In this document: piece after piece, positions 56,513 through 63,881 of the stretch
How the letters are laid out: the number at the start of each line of letters is the position of its first letter
How positions within the stretch are numbered: the stretch's first letter is position 1
Assembly (NCBI GenBank): GCA_963711455.1
Contig: CAVQEH010000015.1
Span: 62,001 to 126,000 of the forward strand
Length of the DNA stretch: 64,000 nucleotides
Origin: DATFVA01 sp963711455
Lineage (GTDB): Bacteria > Bacteroidota > Ignavibacteria > Ignavibacteriales > Ignavibacteriaceae
Reading direction: 5' to 3'
Position numbers and translations under genes: made by a program
Notes under the pieces: generated by a model
What the model was told of the DNA's origin: nothing
Database searches by the model: none
Seen by the model: only the letters and a program-made list of their open reading frames with translations

Positions 56513-56764
56513 TTATTGTGTTGAAAGCGCATTTATCAGCCAGTGTGTCAATGTTGACTTGGTAGGTAGCTTTCCACTAAGAACAACTTTCCCGTTTACA
56601 ACCAGCCCTGGTGTGCTCATTATTCCATAACTCATTATTTCTTTGTAATCAGTTACCTTTTCTATTTCCGCATCAATACTATTTTCAGAAACAACTTCAC
56701 TGCAAAGCTTTTCTAGATTAATGCAGTTTGCACAACCTGACCCCAATACTTTTATGTTTAACAT
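56513..56764 (-). CDS. Small redox-active thioredoxin-like protein in ars operon
   Basis: 83 residues, no signal peptide. Active site VLGSGCANCINLEKLCSEVV (C-A-N-C) and cis-Pro segment IMSTPGLVVNGKVVLSG. It begins 4 bases after the repaired end of the arsC gene, so it is a good candidate for the electron donor of the arsenate reductase or for loading the DUF318 permease. Paralogue of 45843-46082. Confidence 0.87.
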   Translation of the reverse strand: MLNIKVLGSGCANCINLEKLCSEVVSENSIDAEIEKVTDYKEIMSYGIMSTPGLVVNGKVVLSGKLPTKSTLTHWLINALSTQ

Positions 56765-56768
56765 TTTC

Positions 56769-57195
56769 TTAGCTCCTTAAATTTTCTTTGTAGAATTTGT
56801 AAAAATTATTTTTGATTTCATCTCTGACTCTTCTAAACTCAGTAAGAATTTCTTCCTCTGTCCCGGTTGCTTCTGCCGGATCTTCAAAGCCTATATGCAA
56901 CTGCTTCCCAACCTTTCCTATAAAAAGCGGACAAGTTTCTTTTGCGTAAATCGCATACCGTGATTACGTAATCAAAAGATTCACCTAAGAACTGATCTAC
57001 TAATTTGGGATTGTTTTTAGAAAGATCAATACCAACTTCACTCATTACCTGGATTGCTTTTGGATGCACTTGCTTGGATGGATTTGTTCCTGCAGAATAA
57101 ACTTCTAATTCTGTACTGAAAGATTTTAAATATCCTTCCGCCATTTGACTTCTGCAGCTATTACCTGTGCAAAGTATTAATAATTTTTTATTCAT
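56769..57195 (-). pseudogene. arsC: Arsenate reductase ArsC (thioredoxin-coupled type) with a frameshift
   Basis: Low-molecular-weight-phosphatase-type arsenate reductase. The N-terminal part has the P-loop LILCTGNSCRSQMAEGYLK (CTGNSCR). The frame is broken after DYVITVCD: one extra base near 56955 sends it into a premature stop at 56884. Removing it restores AKETCPLFIGKVGKQLHIGF, EDPAEATGTEEEILTEFRRV RDEI and a stop at 56769, a full-length enzyme including the redox Cys of ETCP. ATG at 57195 is the likely start because AAAGGA lies upstream of it; the frame opens 10 codons earlier. The gene may be newly dead, or this may be a base-call error. Context: arsR upstream, thioredoxin and ACR3 downstream. 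Confidence 0.85.
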
Positions 57196-57215
57196 TTTAT
57201 TATTTCCTTTATTAT

Positions 57216-57235
57216 AATTCGTCATTTACCGAATT
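57216..57235. promoter_or_regulatory. Candidate ArsR operator before arsC
   Basis: AATTCGTCATTTACCGAATT: 6-bp inverted arms around 8 bases, in the 57-base gap between the arsR stop and the arsC start. Almost the same motif (TTCGTYRTTWACCGAA) occurs in the arsR upstream region, so it is probably an ArsR binding site. Confidence 0.6.
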
Positions 57236-57252
57236 GTTTAGGACAAAAAAAA

Positions 57253-57597
57253 TTACGATCCGCAAACTTTATAACGATCTACAACTTTTACTTTCTGTTT
57301 GTCGTTTTCAACCAATTGATTATCGCCTAACCAAAAATCCAACTGGCTTAAAATTGCAGAAATCCTTTGATCGCTTGGTCTCTGGTTTATTAAATAGTTC
57401 ACCCATTTACCATCTCTATCTTCTAAAATGAATCCTTCTTTCTTTAATATGCTTAGGTGTTGCGATACTGTGGATGCTGCAAGCTGGAGTATTTCTGTTA
57501 TTTCGCATACACAAAGAGGTCTAAATTGAAGCATCTTTAATATGCGTAACCGGTTCTTATCAGAGAGTGCCTTAAATATGTTCGTTGATTCCTTCAT
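57253..57597 (-). CDS. arsR: ArsR-family arsenic-responsive repressor
   Basis: Metal-sensing winged-helix repressor, 114 residues. The metal-binding motif LCVCEITEI lies at the start of the recognition region, as in arsenic-sensing ArsR, followed by LQLAASTVSQHLSILKKEGF and DRDGKWVNYLINQRP. The first gene of the ars run. Two matching inverted repeats, just upstream of its start and between it and arsC, support autoregulation and control of the operon. Confidence 0.93.
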   Translation of the reverse strand: MKESTNIFKALSDKNRLRILKMLQFRPLCVCEITEILQLAASTVSQHLSILKKEGFILEDRDGKWVNYLINQRPSDQRISAILSQLDFWLGDNQLVENDKQKVKVVDRYKVCGS

Positions 57598-57603
57598 AAT
57601 TTC

Positions 57604-57623
57604 ATTTCGTTGTTAACCGAAAT
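57604..57623. promoter_or_regulatory. Candidate ArsR operator before arsR
   Basis: ATTTCGTTGTTAACCGAAAT: 6-bp inverted arms around 8 bases, 7 bases upstream of the arsR start. Shares 13 of 16 core positions with the site before arsC. It lies in the shared gap between arsR and the divergent second ArsR-type gene, so may affect both. Confidence 0.6.
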
Positions 57624-57701
57624 ATAATTATTCTCTATATTTATTCCAAATTAAACTTTTAATTAAATTACTTCAAGTAAAATTACTTTATCAATAAAAG
57701 A

Positions 57702-58019
57702 ATAGATATAACGGGTTGTTGCATTAAAAATGAAGGATATACAAAACTTCAGAAAGATTTAGCTAAATATGCCAAGGCACTTGCCCATCCGGCACGAGTT
57801 GCAATTTTAGAATTGCTGGTTAAACAATGCGATTGCATTTGTAACGATTTGGTTGAGAGTCTGCCGCTGGCTCAGTCAACAGTATCTCAGCATATAAAGA
57901 TTCTAAAAGAAGCCGGTTTAGTAGATGGGATTATTAAGTCGCCAGCAATTGAATATCACTTGAATAAAAAGAAATGGCTTGAAGCTAAACAAGCGATGAA
58001 AGAATTTTTTGAAGAATAG
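57702..58019 (+). CDS. Second ArsR-type regulator, start codon uncertain
   Basis: Winged-helix regulator transcribed away from arsR. The protein-like frame runs KLQKDLAKYAKALAHPARVA, ILELLVKQCDCICNDLVESL, LAQSTVSQHIKILKEAGLVD and ends EAKQAMKEFFEE, giving the complete fold. Metal-type cysteines CDCIC are present, in a position like ArsR. No ATG, GTG or TTG precedes the conserved N-terminus in frame. The first in-frame ATG-like option would be 57813 (within helix 2, too late); the ATG at 57730 is in another frame. Either a lost start (ATA at 57702) or a base error must be assumed. It may control the CDF or the ars genes. Confidence 0.7.
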   Translation: MDITGCCIKNEGYTKLQKDLAKYAKALAHPARVAILELLVKQCDCICNDLVESLPLAQSTVSQHIKILKEAGLVDGIIKSPAIEYHLNKKKWLEAKQAMKEFFEE

Positions 58020-58047
58020 GACTAAATAATTTCAAATAAAGTATTTC

Positions 58048-58947
58048 TTAATTCTTTATCAGTCCAACCACGTCGCACACTCCGCACTCAAACTGCAATG
58101 TCGTATGATTGATTTCATATCTATCGTGCAGCTTCATTTCAATCTGTTCTTGTATTCCTGTAGTTGCTTTTACAGAAATATTCCCAACTTCTATATGCGC
58201 TTCAAAATGAATATCATTGTCATTCATTTTCCATAAATGAACGTGATGAATATTTCTTACTTTCTCAATATCTTCTATTAGCTTTTTTACTTCATCTAAA
58301 TCTATCCCTGCCGGTTTAGACATCATAATTATATCAACTGACTCTTTTACAATTTCGTAAGTTTCTTTCAAGATATAAAGTGAAATTAAAATTGTAAGGA
58401 GAGGATCTATCCAATAGATTTTATAAAAGACAATAAAAACTGCGCCTATAATTACTGCAAGGGAAGAAACGGCATCGCTCAATAAATGGAAGTAAGCTGC
58501 GCGGATATTTAAATTATTCTCTGATCCTTTTTTCAAGAGCAAAGTTCCAATAACATTTGCAGTCAATCCTAAAGCAGCTACAATCAGCATCAAACTTCCG
58601 GTGATCGGTGTAGGATTAAGAAATCTTTCAATAGCTTCTTTTATTAAAAAGAAACTTATTATGATAAGGGTGCTTGCATTTATAATTGCAGCAATAATCT
58701 CTGCCCGTTTTAAACCAAAAGTATATTTGAATGTTTTTGGTTTTTTACTCAAACGCATTGCAATGTAAGTAATGATTATTGCAATACCATCGCTAAAGTT
58801 GTGCAGCGCATCTGAAATAAGAGACAAGCTTCCGGAAATAAAACCACCGGTAATTTCGGCAACTGTTATGAAAAAATTAAGAGCCATCGTTATAAACAGA
58901 TTTTTCTCTGATGTTACTTCTGTGCTGTGTGAATGATTGTGAGCCAT
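58048..58947 (-). CDS. Cation diffusion facilitator (CzcD/ZitB-type) metal exporter
   Basis: Zinc/cadmium/cobalt proton antiporter. 299 residues; His-rich N-terminus (HNHSHS), six TM helices with metal-site motifs LISDALHNFSDGIAI in TM2 and HLLSDAVSSLAVI in TM5, then a cytoplasmic domain (VRNIHHVHLWKMNDNDIHFE) typical of the family. A single gene between the second ArsR and the FmdE operon. Regulation by one of the ArsR-type proteins is possible. Confidence 0.92.
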   Translation of the reverse strand: MAHNHSHSTEVTSEKNLFITMALNFFITVAEITGGFISGSLSLISDALHNFSDGIAIIITYIAMRLSKKPKTFKYTFGLKRAEIIAAIINASTLIIISFFLIKEAIERFLNPTPITGSLMLIVAALGLTANVIGTLLLKKGSENNLNIRAAYFHLLSDAVSSLAVIIGAVFIVFYKIYWIDPLLTILISLYILKETYEIVKESVDIIMMSKPAGIDLDEVKKLIEDIEKVRNIHHVHLWKMNDNDIHFEAHIEVGNISVKATTGIQEQIEMKLHDRYEINHTTLQFECGVCDVVGLIKN

Positions 58948-59009
58948 ATTTGCCTTTATTATTTTAAAAAAGATGATGCACTAAACAGCACACCATCTTT
59001 TATTATTTA

Positions 59010-59612
59010 TTATTTATTTGCACAGTCAATACAAACGTGTTTTCCATCTTTTATCCTGCCGTATCCTTCAACAGTCATCTCTCCGCATTCTTCACATACA
59101 AAACCTGCGAAACTGTCTTTATGAGGTTCAAGCTTATAATCAAATACCTCTGAAATATTAAGCAGTTTTTCTGCCGGGGCATTTATTACATTATTGATTA
59201 AAGGGTCAACAACTTCGTTAGGGACCTTGCTTGCTGGTATTCCTTTTTCTCTATAGTTTTTAAAAAACTCAGATTGTTTATTCTGAAGCATCGCTTCTGC
59301 TTTTGGTGTTACCCGTACTGCTTTCCCTGTATTTTTGTCAACAAGTATAACAGCCCATTTGCCTTTGTTTGTTTTCTTGATGTTGCCTTTTCCAAAAGTT
59401 GTTCCCATTATTACTTGAAGCCCGTCTGCATAACAAGTAGCGCAGTGGTCTTCACCGAGATCTACAAACGCAACTATCTGGCCATCCTTTGCCCTTTCAA
59501 CACCGAGTTTGTTCATTGCTGCGGCACCTACTCTTAAGCCAAGCGGCATTGCGGGACATTTATGCCCGTGAAATTTTTGTCCGAATTCTAACCATTCCTG
59601 TGGGTTTGTCAT
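59010..59612 (-). CDS. FmdE-family protein with C-terminal zinc ribbon, copy 1
   Basis: FmdE (formylmethanofuran dehydrogenase subunit E-like) protein, 200 residues, cytoplasmic. N-terminal FGQKFHGHKCPAMPLGLRVG, GEDHCATCYADGLQVIMGTT FGKGN; C-terminal treble-clef zinc ribbon FVCEECGEMTVEGYGRIKDG KHVCIDC (two CxxC pairs). Genuine formylmethanofuran dehydrogenase is not nearby; stand-alone FmdE proteins are thought to bind metal/cofactor, but their role is unsettled. It ends a four-gene operon with a porin, a TauE-type permease and a second FmdE. Linked metabolism unknown. Confidence 0.85.
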   Translation of the reverse strand: MTNPQEWLEFGQKFHGHKCPAMPLGLRVGAAAMNKLGVERAKDGQIVAFVDLGEDHCATCYADGLQVIMGTTFGKGNIKKTNKGKWAVILVDKNTGKAVRVTPKAEAMLQNKQSEFFKNYREKGIPASKVPNEVVDPLINNVINAPAEKLLNISEVFDYKLEPHKDSFAGFVCEECGEMTVEGYGRIKDGKHVCIDCANK

Positions 59613-59621
59613 TTTGTACTC

Positions 59622-60638
59622 CTAATTTTTATTAAAGAAATATTGAATTTGTAATGTTGTAAGTGAATTAGTTTTATTTGATGTAAATTGAAATTTATTA
59701 TCTAAAGAAATTTTTATATAGTTTCCTTTTACGAGATATGAATAGCCGAGGACATACCACGAATCATCAAGCGTTGATGTATTTAAATCATTATACTGCT
59801 CAACAGAAAGCGATAATAAATTTTTTGATGCGAACATATAATCAGCAAGTGCATAATAGCCATAAGCTTTTTGACCTCCGAGATGAGCTTCTATATATTC
59901 AGATTGTAATTCAAGGTCGCCAAAGTTTAATCTTTCTTCCAAACCAAGGCGGAAGTCATTACCTGTAAAAGAAAAATTACTTCCATAGATTTTACTGAAC
60001 CGTAAATTATGTGCATTACGGTAGGAAAGGTTATAACCTAACTCTAATTTTGATTTAGAATTATTCATAAGGAACAAACTTCCGCGGTTTACGAAAAGAA
60101 AATTCTTCTGATTTGAAACATTGTTTGCGCCGTTCCCGTTAAAAAATCCGAAACTGATTGAAAATTCCCTGGGGAAATAACCGGTTATGTTCGTTAACTT
60201 CAATTCAACTCCGATATCTCTTGCCATAGTTTCTGCACCGGGAACGAGCGCATTAACAACGTCCGCCCTTTCATCAAGCGGGATCGCATAATCTGGTTGT
60301 TTTCTTTGTAAACTAAAGTCTGGCACAAACTGACCGGCCGTTATTTCAAATCCATTTTTTTTGTAGCTTACTAAAACATCCTGGAGCCAAAATTCATATT
60401 TAACCTGCTGATGAAATATTGCCTGCAATTTGTAATTCCAGCTATCACTCGATTCAAGTGGAAGATTTCCAAAGACCCAAAACTTTGCTCTTCTTACAGA
60501 AAAATTTGTTTGATTCAAATAGTTATCTGAAAAGCGATACTGGAGATACCCGTTCCAATCTACTTTTGATTGTGCAAAAGTTTGTTGCAGTGTTAAGGCA
60601 AATAAGCCAATAATTATTATTTTTGGATAGACCTTCAT
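59622..60638 (-). CDS. Outer membrane porin, OprO/OprP-like
   Basis: Beta-barrel porin, 338 residues. Signal peptide 1-22. Strands VDWNGYLQYRFSDNYLNQ, YKLQAIFHQQVKYEFWLQDV and FSISFGFFNGNGANNVSNQK match phosphate-selective porin O/P-like proteins; it ends on an aromatic strand (IQYFFNKN). Lies 1 base after the TauE gene and 9 bases before FmdE copy 1. An outer-membrane entry/exit route for an anion handled by the operon is inferred; phosphate specificity is not shown. Confidence 0.78.
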   Translation of the reverse strand: MKVYPKIIIIGLFALTLQQTFAQSKVDWNGYLQYRFSDNYLNQTNFSVRRAKFWVFGNLPLESSDSWNYKLQAIFHQQVKYEFWLQDVLVSYKKNGFEITAGQFVPDFSLQRKQPDYAIPLDERADVVNALVPGAETMARDIGVELKLTNITGYFPREFSISFGFFNGNGANNVSNQKNFLFVNRGSLFLMNNSKSKLELGYNLSYRNAHNLRFSKIYGSNFSFTGNDFRLGLEERLNFGDLELQSEYIEAHLGGQKAYGYYALADYMFASKNLLSLSVEQYNDLNTSTLDDSWYVLGYSYLVKGNYIKISLDNKFQFTSNKTNSLTTLQIQYFFNKN

Positions 60639-60639
60639 T

Positions 60640-61389
60640 TTACAACGCTCCTATAAAAAGTTTAATTGCTATAGCAAATAAAACCGCTGCATATAAACTT
60701 TTAACCCACTTAGGTTTTGCTTTGTTGCTCATATAACTGCCGCCAAGCTGAGAGCCGATTATTACAGCAATAACCACAATAACTGTTAAAGTCCAGTTAA
60801 AATGACCTTCAGCCATATGTCCGAGATAACCCGAGAACGATGAGAATGTAACGACAAAAGCAGTAGTTGCCGCAGCTTCTTTTGTCTTGTATCCCATCCA
60901 CATTAAAATTGGCGCAATTATAAATCCGCCCCCAATACCAAGCAGCCCGCCGGCAAACCCCGCAAAAGCACCAACCCCGATTCCGATTATGGAACGCTTT
61001 TTAATATCCATCATTGTTTCCGGTTCCGGGCTTTTAGCAAAGAAAACCATTCGTATTGCAGCCCCTAACACTGCAAACGCAAAAAGTATTAAGAGTGTAT
61101 TAACCGGTACATATTGAGAACTGAATGCCCCTATTGGTGCAAAAACCAGAGCAGCCAAAGCCATTGCTAAACCACCCTTCCAATCAACTAATCTTTTCCT
61201 GGCAAATGGTATAAGTGCGAGAAGTGTATTTAACCCATTTAGCAGAAGTCCTAAGGGTATTGCAACTTCTTTAACTGAAAAGCCTGCCCATTTAAGAACC
61301 GGGACATAGATCATTCCACCGCCTAACCCGAGCATTGCAAAAAGAAATGAAGCTGCGAATATTATTATTGCTACAATTGTATATAACAT
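60640..61389 (-). CDS. TauE/SafE-family anion permease
   Basis: Inner-membrane permease (sulfite/sulfonate exporter family), 249 residues, about eight hydrophobic helices. Typical repeats: FLFAMLGLGGGMIYVPVLKW near the N-terminus and AGGLLGIGGGFIIAPILMWM in the second half. Two bases after the FmdE copy 2 gene and one base before the porin gene, so it is tightly co-transcribed. Direction of transport and substrate (sulfite, sulfoacetate or another small acid) are open. Confidence 0.88.
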   Translation of the reverse strand: MLYTIVAIIIFAASFLFAMLGLGGGMIYVPVLKWAGFSVKEVAIPLGLLLNGLNTLLALIPFARKRLVDWKGGLAMALAALVFAPIGAFSSQYVPVNTLLILFAFAVLGAAIRMVFFAKSPEPETMMDIKKRSIIGIGVGAFAGFAGGLLGIGGGFIIAPILMWMGYKTKEAAATTAFVVTFSSFSGYLGHMAEGHFNWTLTVIVVIAVIIGSQLGGSYMSNKAKPKWVKSLYAAVLFAIAIKLFIGAL

Positions 61390-61391
61390 AA

Positions 61392-62069
61392 TTAACCTCG
61401 CTTAATATCCGGTAAATGAACTATTACTTCTTCGTTAGTCCTCTCAGAACAAGCAATGCAAACTTTCTTTCCGTCTTTTACCCTTAGATATCTTTCAAAA
61501 GTATATTCACCACACACTTCACATTTTGCTTTGTTGAAAGAGCCTTTAACCGGCGTGTATTTAAAATCTGGCAGTATTGTTACAGTAAAAAGTTCATCAT
61601 CGGAAGCACGGAGAACAATATCAATAATATCTTTTCTTACTTCTTCTGGTATATTGGAAGGTTCTATTCCTTGTTTACGGAATTTGAAAAATTCGTGAGG
61701 TGCAAGCTTATCCTGGAATTCATTCTTCAACGCTATTCTTACTGCATTTGTTTTGCCTGGGTACCAAAAGATTGCAGCTACCTTTCCATAATTCAATTTT
61801 TCAATCATTCCTTTGCCATAAGTAGCCCCGGTCGCGGACATAATTCCATCCTGCATACATCCCTGCGGATGACCAACGCCCATTTCAGAAAAAACATGCA
61901 TCTGATGATCAAAACTTTTTTTGACACCTAATTTTTCCATTGCCAACGTTCCCATTCTATAACCGATTGGCATAAACGGGCACCTGTGCCCGTGAAATTC
62001 AAACGTCCATTCCGGTAATTCAAATTTCACAGTAGCGTTTTCTTTTTTGTTTAACATTTTATTTTCCAC
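61392..62069 (-). CDS. FmdE-family protein with zinc ribbon, copy 2
   Basis: 225-residue paralogue of 59010-59612: FEFHGHRCPFMPIGYRMGTL, MGVGHPQGCMQDGIMSATGA TYGKGM and ribbon AKCEVCGEYTFERYLRVKDG KKVCIACSE. The central DHCATC of copy 1 reads GHPQGC here, so the second metal/cofactor pocket differs; the two may form a heteromer. First gene of the four-gene operon; candidate TetR sites lie 10-37 bases before its start. Confidence 0.85.
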   Translation of the reverse strand: MENKMLNKKENATVKFELPEWTFEFHGHRCPFMPIGYRMGTLAMEKLGVKKSFDHQMHVFSEMGVGHPQGCMQDGIMSATGATYGKGMIEKLNYGKVAAIFWYPGKTNAVRIALKNEFQDKLAPHEFFKFRKQGIEPSNIPEEVRKDIIDIVLRASDDELFTVTILPDFKYTPVKGSFNKAKCEVCGEYTFERYLRVKDGKKVCIACSERTNEEVIVHLPDIKRG

Positions 62070-62078
62070 CTTAATTAT

Positions 62079-62106
62079 TAAGTAAACATTTACTTACTAT
62101 AGTAAG
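62079..62106. promoter_or_regulatory. Candidate TetR operator before FmdE/TauE operon
   Basis: Two overlapping palindromes: TAAGTAAA-CA-TTTACTTA (62079-62096) and CTTACTATAGTAAG (62093-62106). They lie between the TetR stop and the FmdE copy 2 start. GTAAACA-TTACTTACTA is shared with the tetR upstream region. Confidence 0.6.
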
Positions 62107-62115
62107 CAAAATTTT

Positions 62116-62715
62116 TTATTTCTTCAATGTCTTCAAAATCAAAGCATACATTCTTTTGCAGAAGTTATCTATATTCCATCCGCTTTGATTAAGTACCAAT
62201 TCAATATTAAAAATAATAGGAATTCCCATATACAGCATTGCTACATCTTCCGGGTTTGTTTTTTTATCCCAAACTCCCTCTCTTATTCCATCTTTTACAA
62301 TTTTTATTACAAATTGCTTCTGTTCTAATAAAATTTGATTCAGTTTTTCTTTAAGCTCCTTGTCACCTAAATGAGTCGCTTCAGAAAATAAAAGAATCGT
62401 AATTCCTCTATTTTCTTTAAGATATTTAACATTACGACATAGATAATTAAATAACTTTTCTTCAGTTTTTATTGGACTTAAAACAATACTTCGCAGCGAT
62501 CCGATTAAATCGTTAGCAACATCATCCATAATCCCTTTAATAATATCTCGTTTAGTTGCGAAATGACGGAATATTGCACCTTCGGTAAGTCCGATTCTTT
62601 TTGCTAAGTTTCGAGTTGAGATATTGTGCAGACCCTCATCTGCAATTATTTCAAGCACCGCTTTCTTTATTTGCTCCTGTCGTATATCTGTATTTTCTCT
62701 AGCCAATTTTATCAC
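62116..62715 (-). CDS. TetR-family transcriptional regulator
   Basis: Dimeric repressor, 199 residues. N-terminal TetR helix-turn-helix: QIKKAVLEIIADEGLHNIST RNLAKRIGLTEGAIFRHFAT KRDII; the C-terminal effector domain is variable. Located directly upstream of the FmdE/TauE/porin operon on the same strand. Related palindromic sites at 62079-62106 and 62730-62751 suggest control of its own promoter and of the operon. Ligand unknown. Confidence 0.92.
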   Translation of the reverse strand: MIKLARENTDIRQEQIKKAVLEIIADEGLHNISTRNLAKRIGLTEGAIFRHFATKRDIIKGIMDDVANDLIGSLRSIVLSPIKTEEKLFNYLCRNVKYLKENRGITILLFSEATHLGDKELKEKLNQILLEQKQFVIKIVKDGIREGVWDKKTNPEDVAMLYMGIPIIFNIELVLNQSGWNIDNFCKRMYALILKTLKK

Positions 62716-62729
62716 CTATTAAAAATAAT

Positions 62730-62751
62730 ATGTAAACACTTACTTACTAAG
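62730..62751. promoter_or_regulatory. Candidate TetR operator before tetR
   Basis: TGTAAACACTTACTTACTAA, about 15-35 bases upstream of the TetR start, shares GTAAACA-TTACTTACTA with the site before the FmdE operon. Less symmetric than that site. Confidence 0.5.
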
Positions 62752-63236
62752 ATATAACATTCAATACTTTTTGTCAAGTCTATTTTAAAAGTTTTAAAGA
62801 ATAAAATATTTGATGATATTTCTTCCCCTGTAAAGATTAGAAGAATTATTTCGCTTTGCTTTCAAATGTCGTGTTAAATAATTATGTGTGGGGAATTTTT
62901 AAAAACCAAATGCACTTCATTTCCGAAAGAATAATCTAAAGCGAGTAGTTAATTTTTTATAAGAAATATAGCTTATGCGTACTCTTTTATCTCTAAGTGT
63001 ACGCTTTTATACTTTCCTTCATCCCTTCCTTTTTCTTCGCTAAAGCGTTACTTGAGCCGTGATTTTTTATCCCTTTCCTATTAGGATTCCTACCCATCCG
63101 GTACGGATATAAAGGACAATCCAAAATAATACATTCCTTCACTTCTTTTTTAGGAACCACCGGAACAATTCAGACAATGTTTTTTAATCAGCCTGTTTCC
63201 GTCCATTTCGCCCAACTTGCCTACCGAAGGTAGGTT
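62752..63236. other. 485-bp gene-free region with mobile-element flank
   Basis: No supportable gene. From about 63013 it is related to the block near 35.5 kb that flanks the other SF3 remnant. CCTACC-GAA-GGTAGG (63221-63235) is a perfect 6-bp inverted repeat just downstream of the broken SF3 gene. Confidence 0.4.
63015..63082. repeat. Mobile-element flank repeat, copy 2
   Basis: Counterpart of 35503-35570, here about 155 bases from the end of the SF3 gene instead of about 700. The 97-residue gene present in copy 1 is absent, so this copy has an internal deletion. Confidence 0.6.
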
Positions 63237-63640
63237 TAAGCAGCGCCCTTCTCTTCTTTCTTTATAAACCTAATATTCCTTTTCCCGCCGGATTTACTTT
63301 CCTGTACTTCATAATTCTTCACCTTCCCCAAACCTTCAGCCACCTGGTAAACTTACTTTGAGTAAATTTATCGAAGTCCTCATACTCTTTTTTGAAACTT
63401 TCGTACAATTCTTTTTTCTCATACTCTTTGCCGACTTCGATTCCATCTTCCGCAAATTCGACAAACTCCTGACAAGTCTCATCAATAAGCTTTTTCTTTT
63501 CAAGATTTATATACACATAAGCTACTAATCCCTTGCGTAGATATAGCTGCAAACAGCCGATCATAAAATTATCAAAATCACCCCACTCATCTTCATTCCA
63601 GCTGCCGAAAAACGGTTTACTAAAATCGTCAACCGGTTAA
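63237..63640 (-). pseudogene. SF3-helicase/primase C-terminal fragment (copy 2), frameshifted and truncated
   Basis: Paralogue of 36264-36887. It reads NFMIGCLQLYLRKGLVAYVY, INLEKKKLIDETCQEFVEFA and KFTQSKFTRWLKVWG, then loses one A (WGR stop at 63319 instead of WGKVK). Adding a base restores VKNYEVQESKSGGKRNIRFI ... KGAA and a stop near 63237. The homology also ends abruptly on the other side near 63635, where copy 1 continues. Thus it is broken at both ends, while it retains the codon (CAG GAG) that copy 1 has turned into a stop. Confidence 0.72.
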
Positions 63641-63881
63641 GTAAAAGGAGAAAATTAATGGAACCATTCGAATGATGGTTAAATACTTGCCTCATCCTCC
63701 TGCCCAAATCCTCACGCTAATACTTTTTCATCTTGTTTGCCATCGCTAAAGAAAGTGTCCAAATTCGTAATTATTCTGATTAGTTCTGATTAATTTAGAA
63801 CAGTTTTAAAAAATGGGCCGTTAAAATGTTCTATTTTAGCACTTTTTCAAAACATTTTGACCATAAATTTTATACCCATAG

